Shown: positions 23,289-36,290, counted from the stretch's first letter. The stretch: 64,000 bases of DNA from Myxocyprinus asiaticus (GCF_019703515.2 NC_059385.1:32102501-32166500), one strand, 5' to 3'. Program-made: numbers and translations. The notes: generated from the sequence alone by a model not told the origin.

Positions 23289-23490
23289 CTTGCAACTTGA
23301 TTTACACTCTTACAAAATGTTCTATGTGCATGCACATTTTTTTACGCTTGCAATTTGATTTAAACTTTCACAAATCTTATCTGCACATGCAAATCTTTCT
23401 ATCACACTTGTAACTTCATTTACGCTTATACAACGCTTATTCTACACATGCAAATCTTTTAGCCATTAATTTACCTTTATACAAAAGATT
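23289..23490. repeat. Degenerate tandem repeat of 58-60 bp, about 3.5 units
   Basis: Units start at 23289, 23347 and 23407 (cttgcaacttgattta, cttgcaatttgattta, cttgtaacttcattta). Each contains an acatgcaaatct-like word. Confidence 0.75.
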
Positions 23491-24544
23491 ATTTAAATTA
23501 GTTGAGCTGAGACAAGAAACATCACGAGTTGGCTTTTGGAAGTTTTTTACATTTGTAATGAATAAAATTGGCAAAAAAAAAGATTCACATGTATGGTATT
23601 TGGTAAGCAAGATAATTTTATTTCAGACAGATAGGATAATAAAATGGCTGGAGTTGCTCTGCATAGCGTTAGCAATAGAACAGGACATCCGTTCACTGCA
23701 ACATGACGCACCTCAATGGACGCTTCCAGTGTAGACAGGATAATTAATTAAAGTGGATTGATTTTTAAGCTGAAGTATATCACTTTTTCAGTGTTAATAT
23801 ACTTTCTTCTATCTCAGCTTAATATGCAGGAACAACTAGTAAGCCATTCATTGGTTAATTTTCTTTAAATTTTTTAAACAGTTTGAAAAAGTTTGTTTTG
23901 AAAGACCTGTCTCAAGAGAGACAATAATATTTACTCGACCAGTTGTGTGAGTTGGGGGCGGGACTATCTGTTTGTTTGATCAGCAGCAGAAGGGGGGCCT
24001 TTTCAGAAATTTGTTTTGAAAACAGTTTTTGCAATTTCATTTGGTGGTGCTAGTGGCACAGAAATTACATACTTTATTACATTGCATACCTTTAACAATG
24101 TAAAACTGCATACTTAATTACAATGCTTTAAAGAACTATTTGCTTTTTACACAATGCAATGTGCCGCTCAAGTCAAGTGTAGACAGGGCGATAGTCTTAA
24201 ACATTTTGATGAATAGCAGAAGTCAACTAATTATTTTAAGGAGACATAAAGCTTTTAACTACTTCAGTGACCATCTGAACGAACTGATTCTTTGCAATCA
24301 ATCAGACTTCCCAACACTACAGCCATGTCACAAATGGCGCACTTGATGTGGACTTGTGACTTGCACTGGCCATGGCGTACATGAGTCTGTGTAGTCCACG
24401 GGACCAAACGGTGTCCGATTTGTAGAAATGTCGTATTTTCTGTCAGCCATGATTTATTTATAACGCAAGTGAAAGCGTCCAATTACTATTCGTCTGGTCA
24501 TATGATGACACATGGTGCTGCCAATGAATGTGTGCCCAGCAGCT
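23491..24544. other. Unassigned sequence
   Basis: No gene, RNA or clear repeat recognised in about 1 kb. Confidence 0.4.
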
Positions 24545-25985
24545 TTTTCTTTAACACTAAAAGTATACTTCATTGTTACTTGTATACTAGCGTATGCGTA
24601 CAGTCGAATGCTCTTGCCTTTCAAAGTAGAGTACTGACCTGTTTCATGTGACGTCACAGTCACATGAAAATGTGACCAATATTCCATATACGTTCATTGT
24701 GCTGCGCTGTGAGATGCGACAAAAACCTTCTTCAGGAGTTAAAAGCTCTTACATTCATACAGACGGGATCATCACAGACGTTTTTTTTTTTTTATTCTGT
24801 GACTAAGGGTGCTTTCACACTAGCACTTTTGATGCACACCTGAGTTTGAATGACGGTTTGGTTTCAAAGTTCGGTTTGTTTGGGTGGTGTGAACGCTGTT
24901 TTCCAAACTCACTTGAAAAGGTGTTCTGGGGTACGGTTCATGTGAACTCCGGTGCGGTTTGCTGCTAATATGAATGTAATCGTACCAAATCACGGAAGTG
25001 AACTTTTATTGATGATGTATAATTCGCGTCTTTGCAGGCTCCTGATTGCAATTATTATGGTTTAATGAATTTCTCATACCAGCTTGTGTCCAAATAAATC
25101 ACCTTCAGAAAGCAGCTCACATTCTTAACTCTTGCAACACATTCGCTGGCTCACGGCAGACAAATGGTAATATTCTTCACATCATTGCACATTCAATGCA
25201 TACGTGGCAGACAAACATAATTGTTGTTTTGTGCATGTAAAGTTTTGGTGGTCAGTCCAAAGAGATGAATACTTCAATAACACAGTGAAGCTAATGTCTT
25301 CTTGAGTTGTTGCCTAGTTATAGAAGTAAACAGCTGCCGCTTGTACTCACATTAATGACGTTATCGGTTTTCTAGTTCAGTTTTAATATTTGTGCTGTCT
25401 TCAGACCTGTATGAACTTTTTCTGGGACTTGGCATGGGTCAAAGAAATTTTTTATGTTTTTCTTTATATCGTTTTTCGGGTGTTTTTCCATTCACCGCCA
25501 TTGTTTCCTCCCACTTATGGTCACAAATATGGTGGTTGCGGGGAAAAGTGACATCACTGAAACAGGTCAATACTCTTTTGACTGTGTGCGTAAACACAGA
25601 CCAACCGTCTATGTCTGCGCACTATGACAGCTAAACAATGGTGGACTATTTCTCCTCAGGAGTTTAGACCCATACAGACGTCTTTATAGTCTTTCAGACT
25701 CGAGCTATACAAATGCAGGTAATTGCTGTCCTCCTCACAAACACACTCTTGACATGCACATCCACTGTTGTTGTTTCCTCACCCAACAGTGAGTGTTGCC
25801 ACCTTGTGGACCCACTAATTAGTGCAAACATTTTCAGGCACATATGCAGATATGCGTACAGGGTATGCACTGTTAGAAAATTGGGCTGCACATGTGCAGT
25901 GCTTGCATACCCTAATGATGATGAAATTTACATCATGCACCCTCTAGTATACGCTAGCGTATGCATAAATACAAAAGTATACATG
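24545..25985. mobile_element. Candidate DNA element with imperfect inverted ends
   Basis: The left end (aaaagtatacttcattgtta and tatactagcgtatgcgta) resembles the inverted right end (gtatacgctagcgtatgcat and aaaagtatacatgggctt). Inner inverted matches exist too (gagtactgacctgtttca near 24632 against tgaaacaggtcaatactc near 25558). The arms differ in length by about 330 bp, so it may be two overlapping copies. No transposase. Confidence 0.35.
24805..25015 (+). repeat. hAT-type MITE end, nested
   Basis: Starts gactaagggtgctttcacac, a sequence typical of the ends of a teleost hAT-like family. It is followed by tttggtttcaaagttcggtt and related words. A distant block near 52380-52470 resembles the opposite end of the same family. 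Confidence 0.5.
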
Positions 25986-26989
25986 GGCTTAAGACTGATA
26001 TGACTGAAGATTCATCTCATGTAAGTTTACATCACTTTAAACATGTTTTTTCAAAAATGATTCTAATTTCTTTCTGTTTAAAAGATTAGCAACTAGCTAA
26101 GTGCACCTTCCAGTTTGTAGTTGCTACTTTTAGTAAGTTACTTTCCAATTGCTTGGACAGAGAATGTTTTGAATATGAGTTGTTGTGTTTAGTTAGCAGA
26201 ATGTTAGCATCACTTCTTGTAGCCTGTCAAACTCATTACAGCTTACTTAAGGGAGTCAACTCATTAGTCTTGCTTGACCCAGTTCTTTGCTAGTGTGAAA
26301 TGAAAGATTGTCTTCAACTTTGTCCAATCAAAAGTTCCTCTGTGATCTGCTAGGACACCATAGCCCATCGACTCTATCTGAAGTTTTTTATACTTGCTCC
26401 GACAACAGTCCGGAAGGTCGCCAACCCCTCCACCATATGACCTCCTATTTCCTCTCACTTTCTCACCCTTATGTCCTGAACTCTTGTTCCAACTCTTCGG
26501 CCTGTACTGGCAGGAGCAAGAGACTCCAAGTCTCCTGTCAACACCCCGGGCCTCTCATCAATGCTCCAAAGACATGTCTAGAAATGTCCCTACTCTCACT
26601 AAAAATATGGAGTTATGACATGCCTTGAAAAAATGTGGTCATTATGGCTCTTGTTGATTATTCAATATTTTTGCCTTTTTTTTCCAGTAAAAAATATTAA
26701 CATCCTTTAAAGACACATTTATTGTACTTAAGAATCACAATTGCATAAGACAGTAAGACTTTTTCTTACCCCACTGGCAATTTTCTTTTTCTTAAACATA
26801 ATTTGGTTGGTATTGCATTGGCAAAAAAAAATTGTTAAGCATATTTTTTGTTTGTTTTAAGCATAAATCTAATAAAAAAAAAGTGAGTATCATGCTTAAT
26901 AATTTACCAATAGCATAAAGTAAAAGAGATATATTCTTTGAAAAAGGTCTTAACATCTTGGCTCATTTTTGTGAGAAAAAAGGAGAGAT
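25986..26989. other. Unassigned sequence
   Basis: Includes a relatively GC-rich stretch (26390-26620) with two overlapping ORFs of 106 and 74 codons on the plus strand. Neither shows a domain I know. Confidence 0.4.
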
Positions 26990-27051
26990 TTGTAAATTCT
27001 TTTCACCCTGTCCTATATTGAAAGCACTCCAACACATTATTTGATGTGTGT

Positions 27052-27565
27052 ATACACCGATCAGCCACAACATTATACCCACCTGCCTAATACTGTATAG
27101 GTTCCCCTTGTGCTGCAAAAACAGTGCCAAATCACATCTCAGAATATTCTGAGATGCTATTCTTCTCACCACAGTTGTACAGAGCATTTATCTGAGTTAC
27201 TATAGACTCTGTCAGTTTGAACCAGTCTGGCCATTCTCTATTGACCTCTCTCATCAACAAGGCATTTCCATCCGCAGTACTGCCCCTTACTGGATGTTTT
27301 TTGTTTTTGGCACCATTCAGAGTAAATTCGAGAGACTGTTGTGTGTGAAAATCCCTGGAGATCAGCAGTTACAGAAATACTCAAACCAGCCCATTTGGCA
27401 CCAACAAACATCCATGAGATTATCTAATCAGCCAATCATGTGGCAGCAGTGCAGTACATCAAATTATGCAGATATGGGTCAGGAGCTTTAGTTAATGTTC
27501 ACATCAACCATCAGAATGGGGAAAAATGTGATCTCAATGATTTGCACCATGGCATGATTGTTGGC

Positions 27566-27568
<3 letters not shown>
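27052..27568 (+). mobile_element. Nonautonomous DNA element nested in the Tc1 copy
   Basis: Starts tacaccgatcagccacaaca. It is the same family as 10191-10745, with the same arm and the same loop orientation. It ends only about 12 bp into the second, inverted arm (atgattgttggc), where an AT microsatellite begins. Confidence 0.75.

Positions 27569-27630
<62 letters not shown>
27569..27630. repeat. (AT)n microsatellite
   Basis: Pure AT dinucleotide tract replacing the end of the nested element. Confidence 0.95.
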
Positions 27631-27633
<3 letters not shown>

Positions 27634-27649
27634 GGTGGTAATCGAGTGT

Positions 27650-28651
27650 CTACCACTATGTTACATCACCATTTATTCCAATAACACTTATTAAGCATTT
27701 GGGCACTGAAGACATAAGTTGTTAAGTTTAACAAGTGGAATTTTCCCCCATACATCCATGCAGGTCTTCAGGTGCACAATTATACAGGGCCTTCGTTGCC
27801 GTATTTTGCACTTCTTAATGCGCCACACATTCTCAATTTGATACAGGTCAGTACTGCAGGCTGGCCAATCTAGCACCCGCACTTTCTGCTTATGCAACCA
27901 TGCACTTGTAATCTGGGCAGTAAGTGGTTTGGCGTTGTCCTACTGGAAAATGCAGGGACATCCCTGGAAAAGACAGCATCTGGATGGCAGTATATGTTGC
28001 TCCAAAATTTTTACATACTGTACCTTTCTGCATTACTGGTGCCCTCACAGATGTGCAAGTTACTCATGCCATGGGCACTGACACACCCTCATACCATGGC
28101 AGTCACTGGCTCTTGGACCTGATGCTGATAACAGCTTGGATGGTTCTTTTCCTCTTTGACCCAGAGAACACGATGGCTGTTTTTTTCCAAAAAGTGGACA
28201 GAAATGTGGACTCGTTGGACCACAAAACAGGATTCCACTGTTCTTTTTTCCATCTTAGATGACACCAAGCCCAGAGAAGTCAGTGGCGCATCTGGACAGT
28301 GTTGATGTATGGCTTCTACTTTGCATAGTAAAGCCTTAACTTGCACCTGTGGAAGCACCAGCGAATGGTTTAATGAAGTATTCCCGAGCCCATGTAGTGA
28401 TATCATTACAGATGTGTGATGGTTTTAAAGACATTGACATCTTAGGGATCGGAGATCACATACATTCAGAAGTGGTTTTCGGCCTTGCCCTTTAAGCATT
28501 GAGATTTGAATCCTTGAATCTTAACTGTATTGTGCACTGTAGAGGGTGAAATGCCCAAAATCCTTCCAATTTTTCTTTGAGGAACATTGTTCTCAAAGCG
28601 CTGGATTATTTGCTGGTGCATCTGTTTGCAAATTGGCGAGCTTTGCCCCAT
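27650..28651 (-). pseudogene. Tc1-type transposase, heavily decayed
   Basis: DDE transposase remnant. The N-terminal helix-turn-helix part (28651-28466) reads MGQSSPICKQMHQQIIQRF and RKIGRILGISPSTVHNTVK. Downstream the minus strand gives the catalytic region in several frames. The first acidic motif appears as WSNES, with Asn where Asp is expected. Then come EEKNHPSCYQ-type sequence (28406-28089) and, near the C-terminus, LDWPACSTDL and QIENVW (27897-27691) with the final Glu kept. At least four frame changes and several stops separate these. It cannot be functional. Confidence 0.8.
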
Positions 28652-28944
28652 CCTATCTCTTTAAGGACTAGGCTTTTTTTGGAGGCTCCTTATTTACTAT
28701 AACACGATTGCCTCACCTGTTTCACATTACCTGTTTCATCACCTTGTTATTTCAACTCGTCAGTTTGTTATTAGTCCTAAATTGCCCCTCTGTCAACTTT
28801 TTTGGAATGTGTTGCAATCATCTGATTTAAAATAATAGTATATTTTTAAAGTAAAATAATAAAAAAAAAATCTTTCGTCTGTGTCTTTCTTCTGCTCTAA
28901 CTTCTGTACTGCTCCAGCTCTGATTAAAATTTAGCAGAATGATA

Positions 28945-29036
28945 CTGCGGATATTGTTGGCTTTTGTATGACAAATTGCTTATGTTGCTCATTTTGTATG
29001 TCACTTTGGATAAAAGTGTCTGCTAAATGACTAAAT
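28945..29036 (+). repeat. LINE/SINE 3' tail fragment
   Basis: The motif cactttggataaaagtgtct and then gctaaatgactaaatg is the 3' tail shared by L2-like LINEs and partner SINEs of fish. The head is absent, so it is a 5'-truncated fragment inside the Tc1 copy. Confidence 0.65.
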
Positions 29037-29186
29037 GTTCATGTAAAAAAATATAGGTAAAACATCAAATAATGTGTTGTTGCAGTTCTTTTAATATTGT
29101 ACAGGGTGAATAGAATTTACAAATAACTCCTTTTAATTTCAACTAGCATTTTCCATACTGTCCCAACTTCTTTGAAATTGGGGTTG

Positions 29187-29589
29187 TATTTCTTATGTTT
29201 TAAATTATTTTTTGCAGTGATTGAACAGGTGAATTACTTATTTATCTATATAATGCTAATTATTTATGCTAGACAGCACAGGACAGATCATGCACCCCTT
29301 GACATTTCATGTTTATGATCACATGAACAGACAGTCTACGTGTTTACAGCATGAAGAAACATTGGTCCTCTTGGCTCAAAACTTGACAGTTTATGAAAAG
29401 ACTGAAAGCTTGTTAAATGCAGCTGTAAGTCAGATGTTGTTTCTTGGTATGCTGTTTTGCAAACTTTAGAAGATATTTAACCTCAGCTTCAATCACACAA
29501 CTGATTTCCCTGCTGAATTGATCCATTATTTCGAATAAGATTGTCATGGAATCATGTTGATACACAATTTGCTTTAATGTTTAACATAA

Positions 29590-29592
<3 letters not shown>
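29187..29592. other. Unassigned sequence
   Basis: A 67-codon ORF at 29266-29469 has no recognisable features. Nothing else seen. Confidence 0.4.
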
Positions 29593-29676
<84 letters not shown>

Positions 29677-29678
29677 GT
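29593..29678. repeat. (AT)n microsatellite
   Basis: AT tract with a single gt interruption near the right end. Confidence 0.95.
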
Positions 29679-31689
29679 TTATTTCACTAAGAATAACAGT
29701 TGTGTGTTTTATTCAGTGTTTTAACAGTTGTCTTTTATTCATAGGTGTCATGTACAGGTGGGCTTCACGTATTCATGTCCTGACCACTTTTTGCTGTGAC
29801 TGATTTTGTCCCCACTACTTTATGAAATAACTCAAGGTGAAGATATACCTAATGCAGAGGAAGTGTTTCCAGTTCTTGAGCAGGAGATTTCATTTCATTA
29901 GTGTGTTATGAGTGGCAATTGTAATAGTCAGAGTAGTCGTTGCGTTTGTTTTCAGTTGCGGAAAGCAACCACGTCCCCACTCCTGAAATATATCCACTAA
30001 TGTACAGCTGCAAATTTGGTTTATTAAAATATAAAGTCATGGAAGGGTAGATTACAACCCAGGACACCTCACACTCAAAGTGAAAACCACTTATTTGAAG
30101 TAATTTCAGGTATTGTCCTCTAGTGTAATATTATAAAAATGTATCATATTTCAGGTGTTGGAGCAATTGCAGTGATGATCTTTAATAACCTTTAATTCAG
30201 TCGGACAGATTCATTTAGCAATGCGTTGTAAGGAAATACAGTTATACCCAGTAAAGAGACCTGTATGAACAATGATGACCAGGAGTCAGAGTTGAAGTTT
30301 CAATCAACAGTGAGAGAGTTAACTGAAGATAAATTTCTCCACATATCCAAAGGCAAAAGACAGAAAGAGAAAATTAGTTAAGGATCTAACCTCGAACTTA
30401 GATTACAGAAACAACAGTAATTATAGGCATAGGCAAATGAATTGACATCATGTCTTATGAGTACGGAGATCTGAAAGGTGAACAGTACAGACAATTCTAG
30501 AAATCTTACAAACATGACGTTCTGTTTAACTACATGAATGTAATCATTCAAAACATTATATTTTTAAAACAATAAGTCAAGTTGGTAAGCAGAAATGGGA
30601 CAGAGGTGAGTCTTGTCTTTAGATACACTGGCGTCCAGTTCCTCTGACTTAGTCACATGATTCTCAAAACCACAAACAATCCCTCTAATGACATCATTAG
30701 ACAGAACACAACATAGGTTATCTTTACTCTCAAGGCTGAGACACACTCACTGGGACTCAGGACTTATCCAGACGTATATTTGTTCTTCAGGAGCTGGGCT
30801 AAATGAGAAAGCACTGTTAACTGCATTCCTGACATGGGTCAGACCCTCAGTCACATCTCAGAGGTCAAATACACAAACTACTTATAACATTCATAATTAT
30901 AATATAACCGGAATAAATTCACATGACTAAAAATGCTCTGATTTCCTTTTGATTATAACAATTGCTAGTAAATGTAATCAACTCATCAATAGGCTGAAGA
31001 AACAGAGGTAAATCCTTCAGCATTATACACCGATGCATGATAAATGGCTATAAATATTTCAATGAATAATATGAAACCGTATTTTGCATTATTTTCATTA
31101 AAAAATATGGTTTGTCCTCATGACAATAGGATTACTTAACTGTTTTAGCCTATATCTGTGATAAACTCGCATCACATGTAATGAGCCAAATATGAAACTG
31201 CACTACACATGAAGACACGTCGACCTGATATCATGTTGAACTCGTAATGGACACATTGTGATTTTATTTCGGATTTTCTGCGTCCTAGACACTTACATCA
31301 TCCGCTTACTTTTTCAGCGAACATCAGAATGGCCTATCATTCTTACAATACGAATTTAACCTTTTGCTGCATTTCCCACAAAAAAAAAACCAAAAAAAAA
31401 GTTACCGGCCAAATGGCAAGTTGATCACTCAAACTACGGTATCTTTTCTCCCTTGATATAACACATTTACAGAAGCAGAATATTTGTATGAATTATCAAA
31501 GTCAGAGCTGTGTGGCTTTAAAATAGATTTGCGAGTGCATATGACACACGCGCTCTGTCACACATGCACTCTTTGAGCGAGAGCAGGGAGATTTCATAGA
31601 GCAGTGTATATTTGATAGTAAGAGTAGGCACAGCCAAATGGCCTTCAATCTAATTACTAGCATTCATTATAATGCAACCCAAATATGGT
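29679..31689. other. Unassigned sequence, possibly low-copy
   Basis: About 2 kb with no repeat family, RNA gene or coding domain that I recognise. Confidence 0.4.
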
Positions 31690-31850
31690 AAAAATGGTAA
31701 ATGGTCTGCACTTACATAGCGCTTTTTATAACCTTAGTGGTTCCAAAGCGTTTTACACCGTGACACATTCACCTATTCACGCACACACTTACACACCAAT
31801 GACAGCAGAGCTGCCATGCAAGGCGCTAGCCTGCCAGGTCTTATCTGATG
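31690..31850 (+). repeat. LINE/SINE 3'-end fragment
   Basis: aatggtaaatggtctgcact, then ttacatagcgctttttataa and gttttacaccgtgacacatt, form the 3' region of a common CR1/L2-like fish retroposon. No RT sequence is attached. Confidence 0.6.
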
Positions 31851-33989
31851 GGTGTTTATTAAAAAAGGGGAAAAACAGCAGTCGATGGGGCCATATTATA
31901 TATATAAAAAAAATAAAAGAATTACACCAAAAAAAATAAAAAAAATAAGGTACAACGAAATACAACAAATGAAATACAGTAGAGGCTAATGTCAAAAGAA
32001 AATACAAACAAGGCATTAGTCTACCCATATGCTTCAGCATACATCACCTTAATACATGCTTATATCATTCACAGCATTTTATGCATTTAACACATGCTTA
32101 AATAACTCAATGCATTTTATGCATTTTTACCCAAACTTTAAGTACATGTATTGCAGTTTAAAACAACAGAATTCTCATTGTATTACACTTATTCACTAAA
32201 CTGGAAAACACTCTGGGCTATAAATCATTAAATAAGATATGATTAATACAAAATGTACATACCCAGTTCCTTGCATGTATGCCAAAACATGGTCAAACTC
32301 CACACATGCAATCCATGTGCATCCTTCAAAAATAACCAAAACACTCAATTTTAACATACAACTCTTCTGAACACATATTTGATGCAATTTATGAGCATTT
32401 TGTAAAATTTGATAGAACTAAAGAATTATCAAACGATGAACAAAACCGGGAGCTCTCCTGCACAACATATGCTCTCGTGTTCTAACCAGCACGCATGTGT
32501 GTAAAACAGCAGCCATGGCAAATTCCGGTCTTAAAGGGGCCAAGTCCAATTTATGACGAGTCAAACTACATGAAATTTTCCCACTTATATACACAACATA
32601 TACACTACACATTGGCCCCAAAATGTATTTTGACAAATTTAATTGCATTAGATAAAACAATCTGTGAACAAACAATGCCTTTCTCGGAACAAACTTTGCT
32701 TTTCAAAGCCTTTTTTGGAATTACTCGAACCAACTGGTGTCAAGGAGATTTTAAGAGGATGTAAGAAGTCAAGTTCACACAGGTGTTGTAGCAGAGTAAC
32801 CACAGTGTAGTTCATCATATTAACTATGGACATATTCCACTAACCTTTGACAAAAATATTTTTTATCTCCACCTCTTTTCAGCACTACTGTATATCTATC
32901 AGTTTAACCTCCTTCAAACTAACAAATGACTATTTTTTGTGAAATGCTTATCTTGAAAACTGGGTTTGTGCCATCTTTCTTTAATATAAATACCACTTGG
33001 TTTGATGTTTTGTTATGAAATGCAATGGCATTCATACATTTTAAGTGTGCCTTAAGTATTCCAGTACTTTTTTGTGACCACTGCATGTTTTGACAGCAAG
33101 CACCATGATTTCATACAAATACACATCTGAATACCAGACGAGTAGCTTAATGGACCCTTTCACACTTCCAGGTTTTGGAATGCAGAAGTAAAAGATTGCA
33201 GGGTAAACTTCGATAGCTTTTCCGTTTGCTCAAACATCAAAAGAAAAATGGCACTATCACATTTCCACAACTTTTCAAATGAAGAAAAAAATTTAGAGCG
33301 GTGGACTACGACAGTCAGATGAGAGAAGATAGCAAATTTATTTCACACTCTCAGCAGCTGTATTAGAAGCCTCATTGCATTTTTTTTTAACTCTTTTTAC
33401 TTCGGTGTGCTGAGGTGCTGGCAGGCCTTGAAAAAAACCAAGGAGCTCTAAACTACCTGCAGGAGAGAGCTATGAGTTAGCATTCCCATTCATCTCTCTT
33501 GCGGTGCTCAGCCGGTGCAGGGTCCCCCCAACATCCCCTTAAGTAGGCGCCATTTTAGCACCAGTTGTCATGTGACTTGCTCTACAGCCGCAGAAAAATT
33601 ATATCCTCACAACACAAAGTGTGTGCGTTAAAAATCAAACCATCAAAAAAATCAGACCCTGTAGAGTGGCGATTAGCAGAATTAAAAGCTGCACAAGTCA
33701 GCATGTCAGCTTTCAATGCAAAATAAAATACAGAAATCGTCCAATGCTGAGAATCACTTTCATGTTTATCCTAATTAACTTTTTCCCTTAGAGCCAACCC
33801 ACTGTAATGATCATTCACAGCAGGCGTACTTTACTACAAATACTACTAATTCTATTTTCTCATCTATAGTATCTATAGATACTCAGGTGACATTTCACAC
33901 CACGCTTCCTGTAGCACTTGCCATAGATGTGGCTGTCTTGTCGGGCACTTCTTACACACCTTACAGTCTAGCTGATCCACCAAAGCTCA
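31851..33989. other. No gene; one possible MITE end
   Basis: At 33153 the words aatggaccctttcacacttc and caggttttggaatgcagaag resemble a hAT-type MITE terminus. No partner end was fixed. The remainder is unassigned. Confidence 0.4.
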
Positions 33990-34797
33990 ATGGGTTTAAG
34001 ATCCATAACACTCTTTTCCAATTATCTGTTGTCCAAAAGTGGCTTTTTCTTTGAAATTCTTCCCATAAGGCCTGCACCCCTGAGTCTTCTCTTTACTGTT
34101 GTGCATGAAACTGGTGTTGAGCAGGTAGAATTCAATGAAGCTGTCAGCTGAGGACATGTGAGGTGTCTATTTCTCAAACTAGGGACTCTGATGAACTTAT
34201 CCTGTTGTTTAGTTGTACATCTGGTCTTCCACATCTCATTATGTCATTGTTAGAGCCAGTTGTCCTTTGTCTTTGAAGACTGTAGTGTACACCTTTGGAT
34301 GAAATATTATGTTTTTTGTCAATTTTAAGCATTGTATAGCCTTCATTATTCAAACCAATGATTGACTGACGAATTTCTAGAGGAAGCAGTTTCTTTTTTG
34401 CCATTTTTGAACTAATATTGACCTTAAAACATGCCAGTCTATTGCATACTGTGGCAATTCAAAAACAAACACAAAGACAATGTTAAGCTTCATTTAACAA
34501 ACCAAACAGCTTTCAGCAGTGTTTGATATAATGGCAAGTGATTTTCTAGTACCAAATTAGCAATTTAGCATGATTACTCAAGTATAAGGTGCTGGAGTGA
34601 TGGCTGCTGGAAATGGGGCCTGTCTAGATTTGATCAAAAAAAAAAAAAAAAAATTCAAATAGTGATGGTGCTGTTACATCAGTAATGTCCTGACTATACA
34701 TTGTGATCAGTTGAATGGCACTTTGGTGAATTAAAATACCAATTTCCTTCCAAAACAAAAAAATCTGTACATTATTCCAAACTTTTGGCCGACAGTG
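33990..34797 (-). mobile_element. Tc1-like transposon fragment, third family
   Basis: On the minus strand the 5' end is at about 34797 (acactgtcggccaaaagttt), followed by an untranslated leader and the N-terminal half of a transposase. The catalytic half and the 3' inverted end are missing. A (GT)n tract abuts the 5' end. Confidence 0.8.
34022..34404 (-). pseudogene. Tc1-like transposase, N-terminal half only
   Basis: Starts at 34404 with MAKKKLLPLEIRQSIIGLNN and contains the paired helix-turn-helix DNA-binding region, including VQLNNRISSSESLV. A frameshift near 34180-34230 shifts to RVPSLRNRHLTCPQLTASLN and RRLRGAGLMGRISKKKPLL, which ends at a stop (34022). A short further piece (about 33990-34020) suggests an internal deletion just before the first catalytic Asp. 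No DDE residues are present. Confidence 0.8.
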
Positions 34798-34815
34798 TGT
34801 GTGTGTGTGCGTGTG

Positions 34816-34855
<40 letters not shown>
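34794..34855. repeat. (GT)n microsatellite
   Basis: GT dinucleotides with two early interruptions, at the Tc1 fragment end. Confidence 0.95.
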
Positions 34856-34857
<2 letters not shown>

Positions 34858-34876
34858 TATATATATATTTATATAT

Positions 34877-35408
34877 ACACTACCGGTCAAATGTTTTGAA
34901 ACACTTACTCTTTCTTTATTTTATTTTATTTCTTCACATTTTAGAATAATAGTAAAGTCATCAAAACTATGGAATTAACATAAATGGAACTATGGGAATT
35001 ATGTTGTGATAAATATAAATCAAAACTGTGTTATATTTTAGCATCTTCAAAGTAGTCACCCTTTGCCTAGAATTTGCAGACATGTACTCTTGACATTTTC
35101 TCATCCAACTTCTTGAGGTATCACCCTGGGATGCTTTTTAAACAGTATTGAAGGAGTTCCTATCTATGTTGGGCACTTATTTGCTGCTTTACTTTATTAT
35201 TTGGTCCAAGTCATCAATTTAAAAACGTTTTAATTTTTTATTATTAAATTTTAGTTTTATAATGAAATAAATTAATATGGTGGCACAATTATATTTTTGT
35301 CTACAAAACTAATTTCATACATTTAAGCATATGCCTTCAGATCAAAAGATTTTTAAGATCCTGAGAAACATTTCAGTCAAGTGTTTCAAAAGTTTTGACC
35401 GGTAGTGT
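34877..35408. mobile_element. 532-bp MITE with Tc1-type inverted ends
   Basis: acactaccggtcaaatgttt at the left is mirrored by aaaagttttgaccggtagtgt at the right (about 30 bp inverted, few mismatches). It is flanked by TA-rich sequence, which fits a TA target. No ORF of note. The ends differ from those of the neighbouring Tc1 fragment, so it belongs to a different family. Confidence 0.85.
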
Positions 35409-35600
35409 ATATATATTACCTCTGGGGACAGTTTTGCTCCCAAACTATTATAAACTCCACCCACCCAGCAACTACACTTTTACAAAGATGGTTCACTGGC
35501 TGTTTATAAAATTCACCTTTAATGCTGAGTGCGCTTACAATGTGTTTTCGATTATCCACACTCACCAGTGCGCCTACAGTGCCTGTGTTTGCATTTGTGC

Positions 35601-35601
<1 letters not shown>

Positions 35602-35663
<62 letters not shown>

Positions 35664-35668
35664 GTCAC

Positions 35669-35700
<32 letters not shown>
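35602..35700. repeat. Compound (CT)n-(AC)n microsatellite
   Basis: (CT)n to about 35660, a short gacgtcacaa spacer, then (AC)n to 35699. ORFs that read through it are artefacts of the repeat. Confidence 0.95.
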
Positions 35701-35701
<1 letters not shown>

Positions 35702-35709
35702 TGCTGTGT

Positions 35710-36288
35710 CTCGGTGCTGCAGTTCTTCAGAGTAACGGGACAGAGGTGAATTATTACAGTTCAAATGCCGTATCTGCGCGCAAATGCGAGGACATAAAAT
35801 GAATATTCAACACATCCGTGGATTAAACAACGCAGAGAAAACACAACAGAGGCATCTTTGTTAGCCAAACGTTTGGGAGTTTTTGAAGCTTTTAGGAATT
35901 TGGGGAGTTACGATTCAGTTTTGGGATAAATTTGTTGGATTTCTGTGTCACAACCACAAGTAAGTACAAGGCTTTACTATATGAAAAATATAGGTGATAT
36001 GTTTTTTTCACGATTATTTAAACTAGTATTTTTATTTATTTATTTATTTTTTACTTATATTCTTTTTGCTCCACCCAAAAAAACAAAACAAAACATGAAA
36101 TCACATTTATACTGCCATACACTTTATGGTCATGATTAAAGTAGTGTCTACTCTATACTGATATTTAACACTATAATAAATATACATAGGCCTACCGATA
36201 GACGTAAGGCCACATTACCTGTTAATCATGCAACTTTCGTATCTCAGAGGCATTAACGCGTGGCAGTATTCGACGGAGGAGGCTGAGG

Positions 36289-36290
<2 letters not shown>
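35710..36290. other. Unassigned sequence
   Basis: No gene or family recognised. Confidence 0.4.

Larger units (their letters stand above)
26990..29186 (-). mobile_element. Tc1-superfamily transposon, second family, interrupted
   Basis: The right end at 29186 ends aaattggggttg followed by TA. Inverted sequence near the left end (tttgtaaattcttttcaccc at 26992 against the block 29063-29130, which contains gggtgaatagaatttacaaa) marks the other terminus, whose outermost bases are lost. The interior holds a degraded minus-strand transposase. A separate DNA element and an AT tract lie between the left end and the transposase stop. Confidence 0.75.

Noticed and set aside
23289..23490. Regularly spaced repeats suggestive of an array
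   Set aside because: Adjacent diverged units without unique spacers; a plain tandem repeat in a eukaryotic genome, not CRISPR.
10191..27568. Loop segment thought to be inverted between the two copies of the DNA element
   Set aside because: Reading the 10-kb copy on the minus strand shows the loop in the same orientation in both copies.
35395..35802. 135-codon ORF rich in Ser/Leu and Thr/His
   Set aside because: Created by the CT and AC microsatellite.
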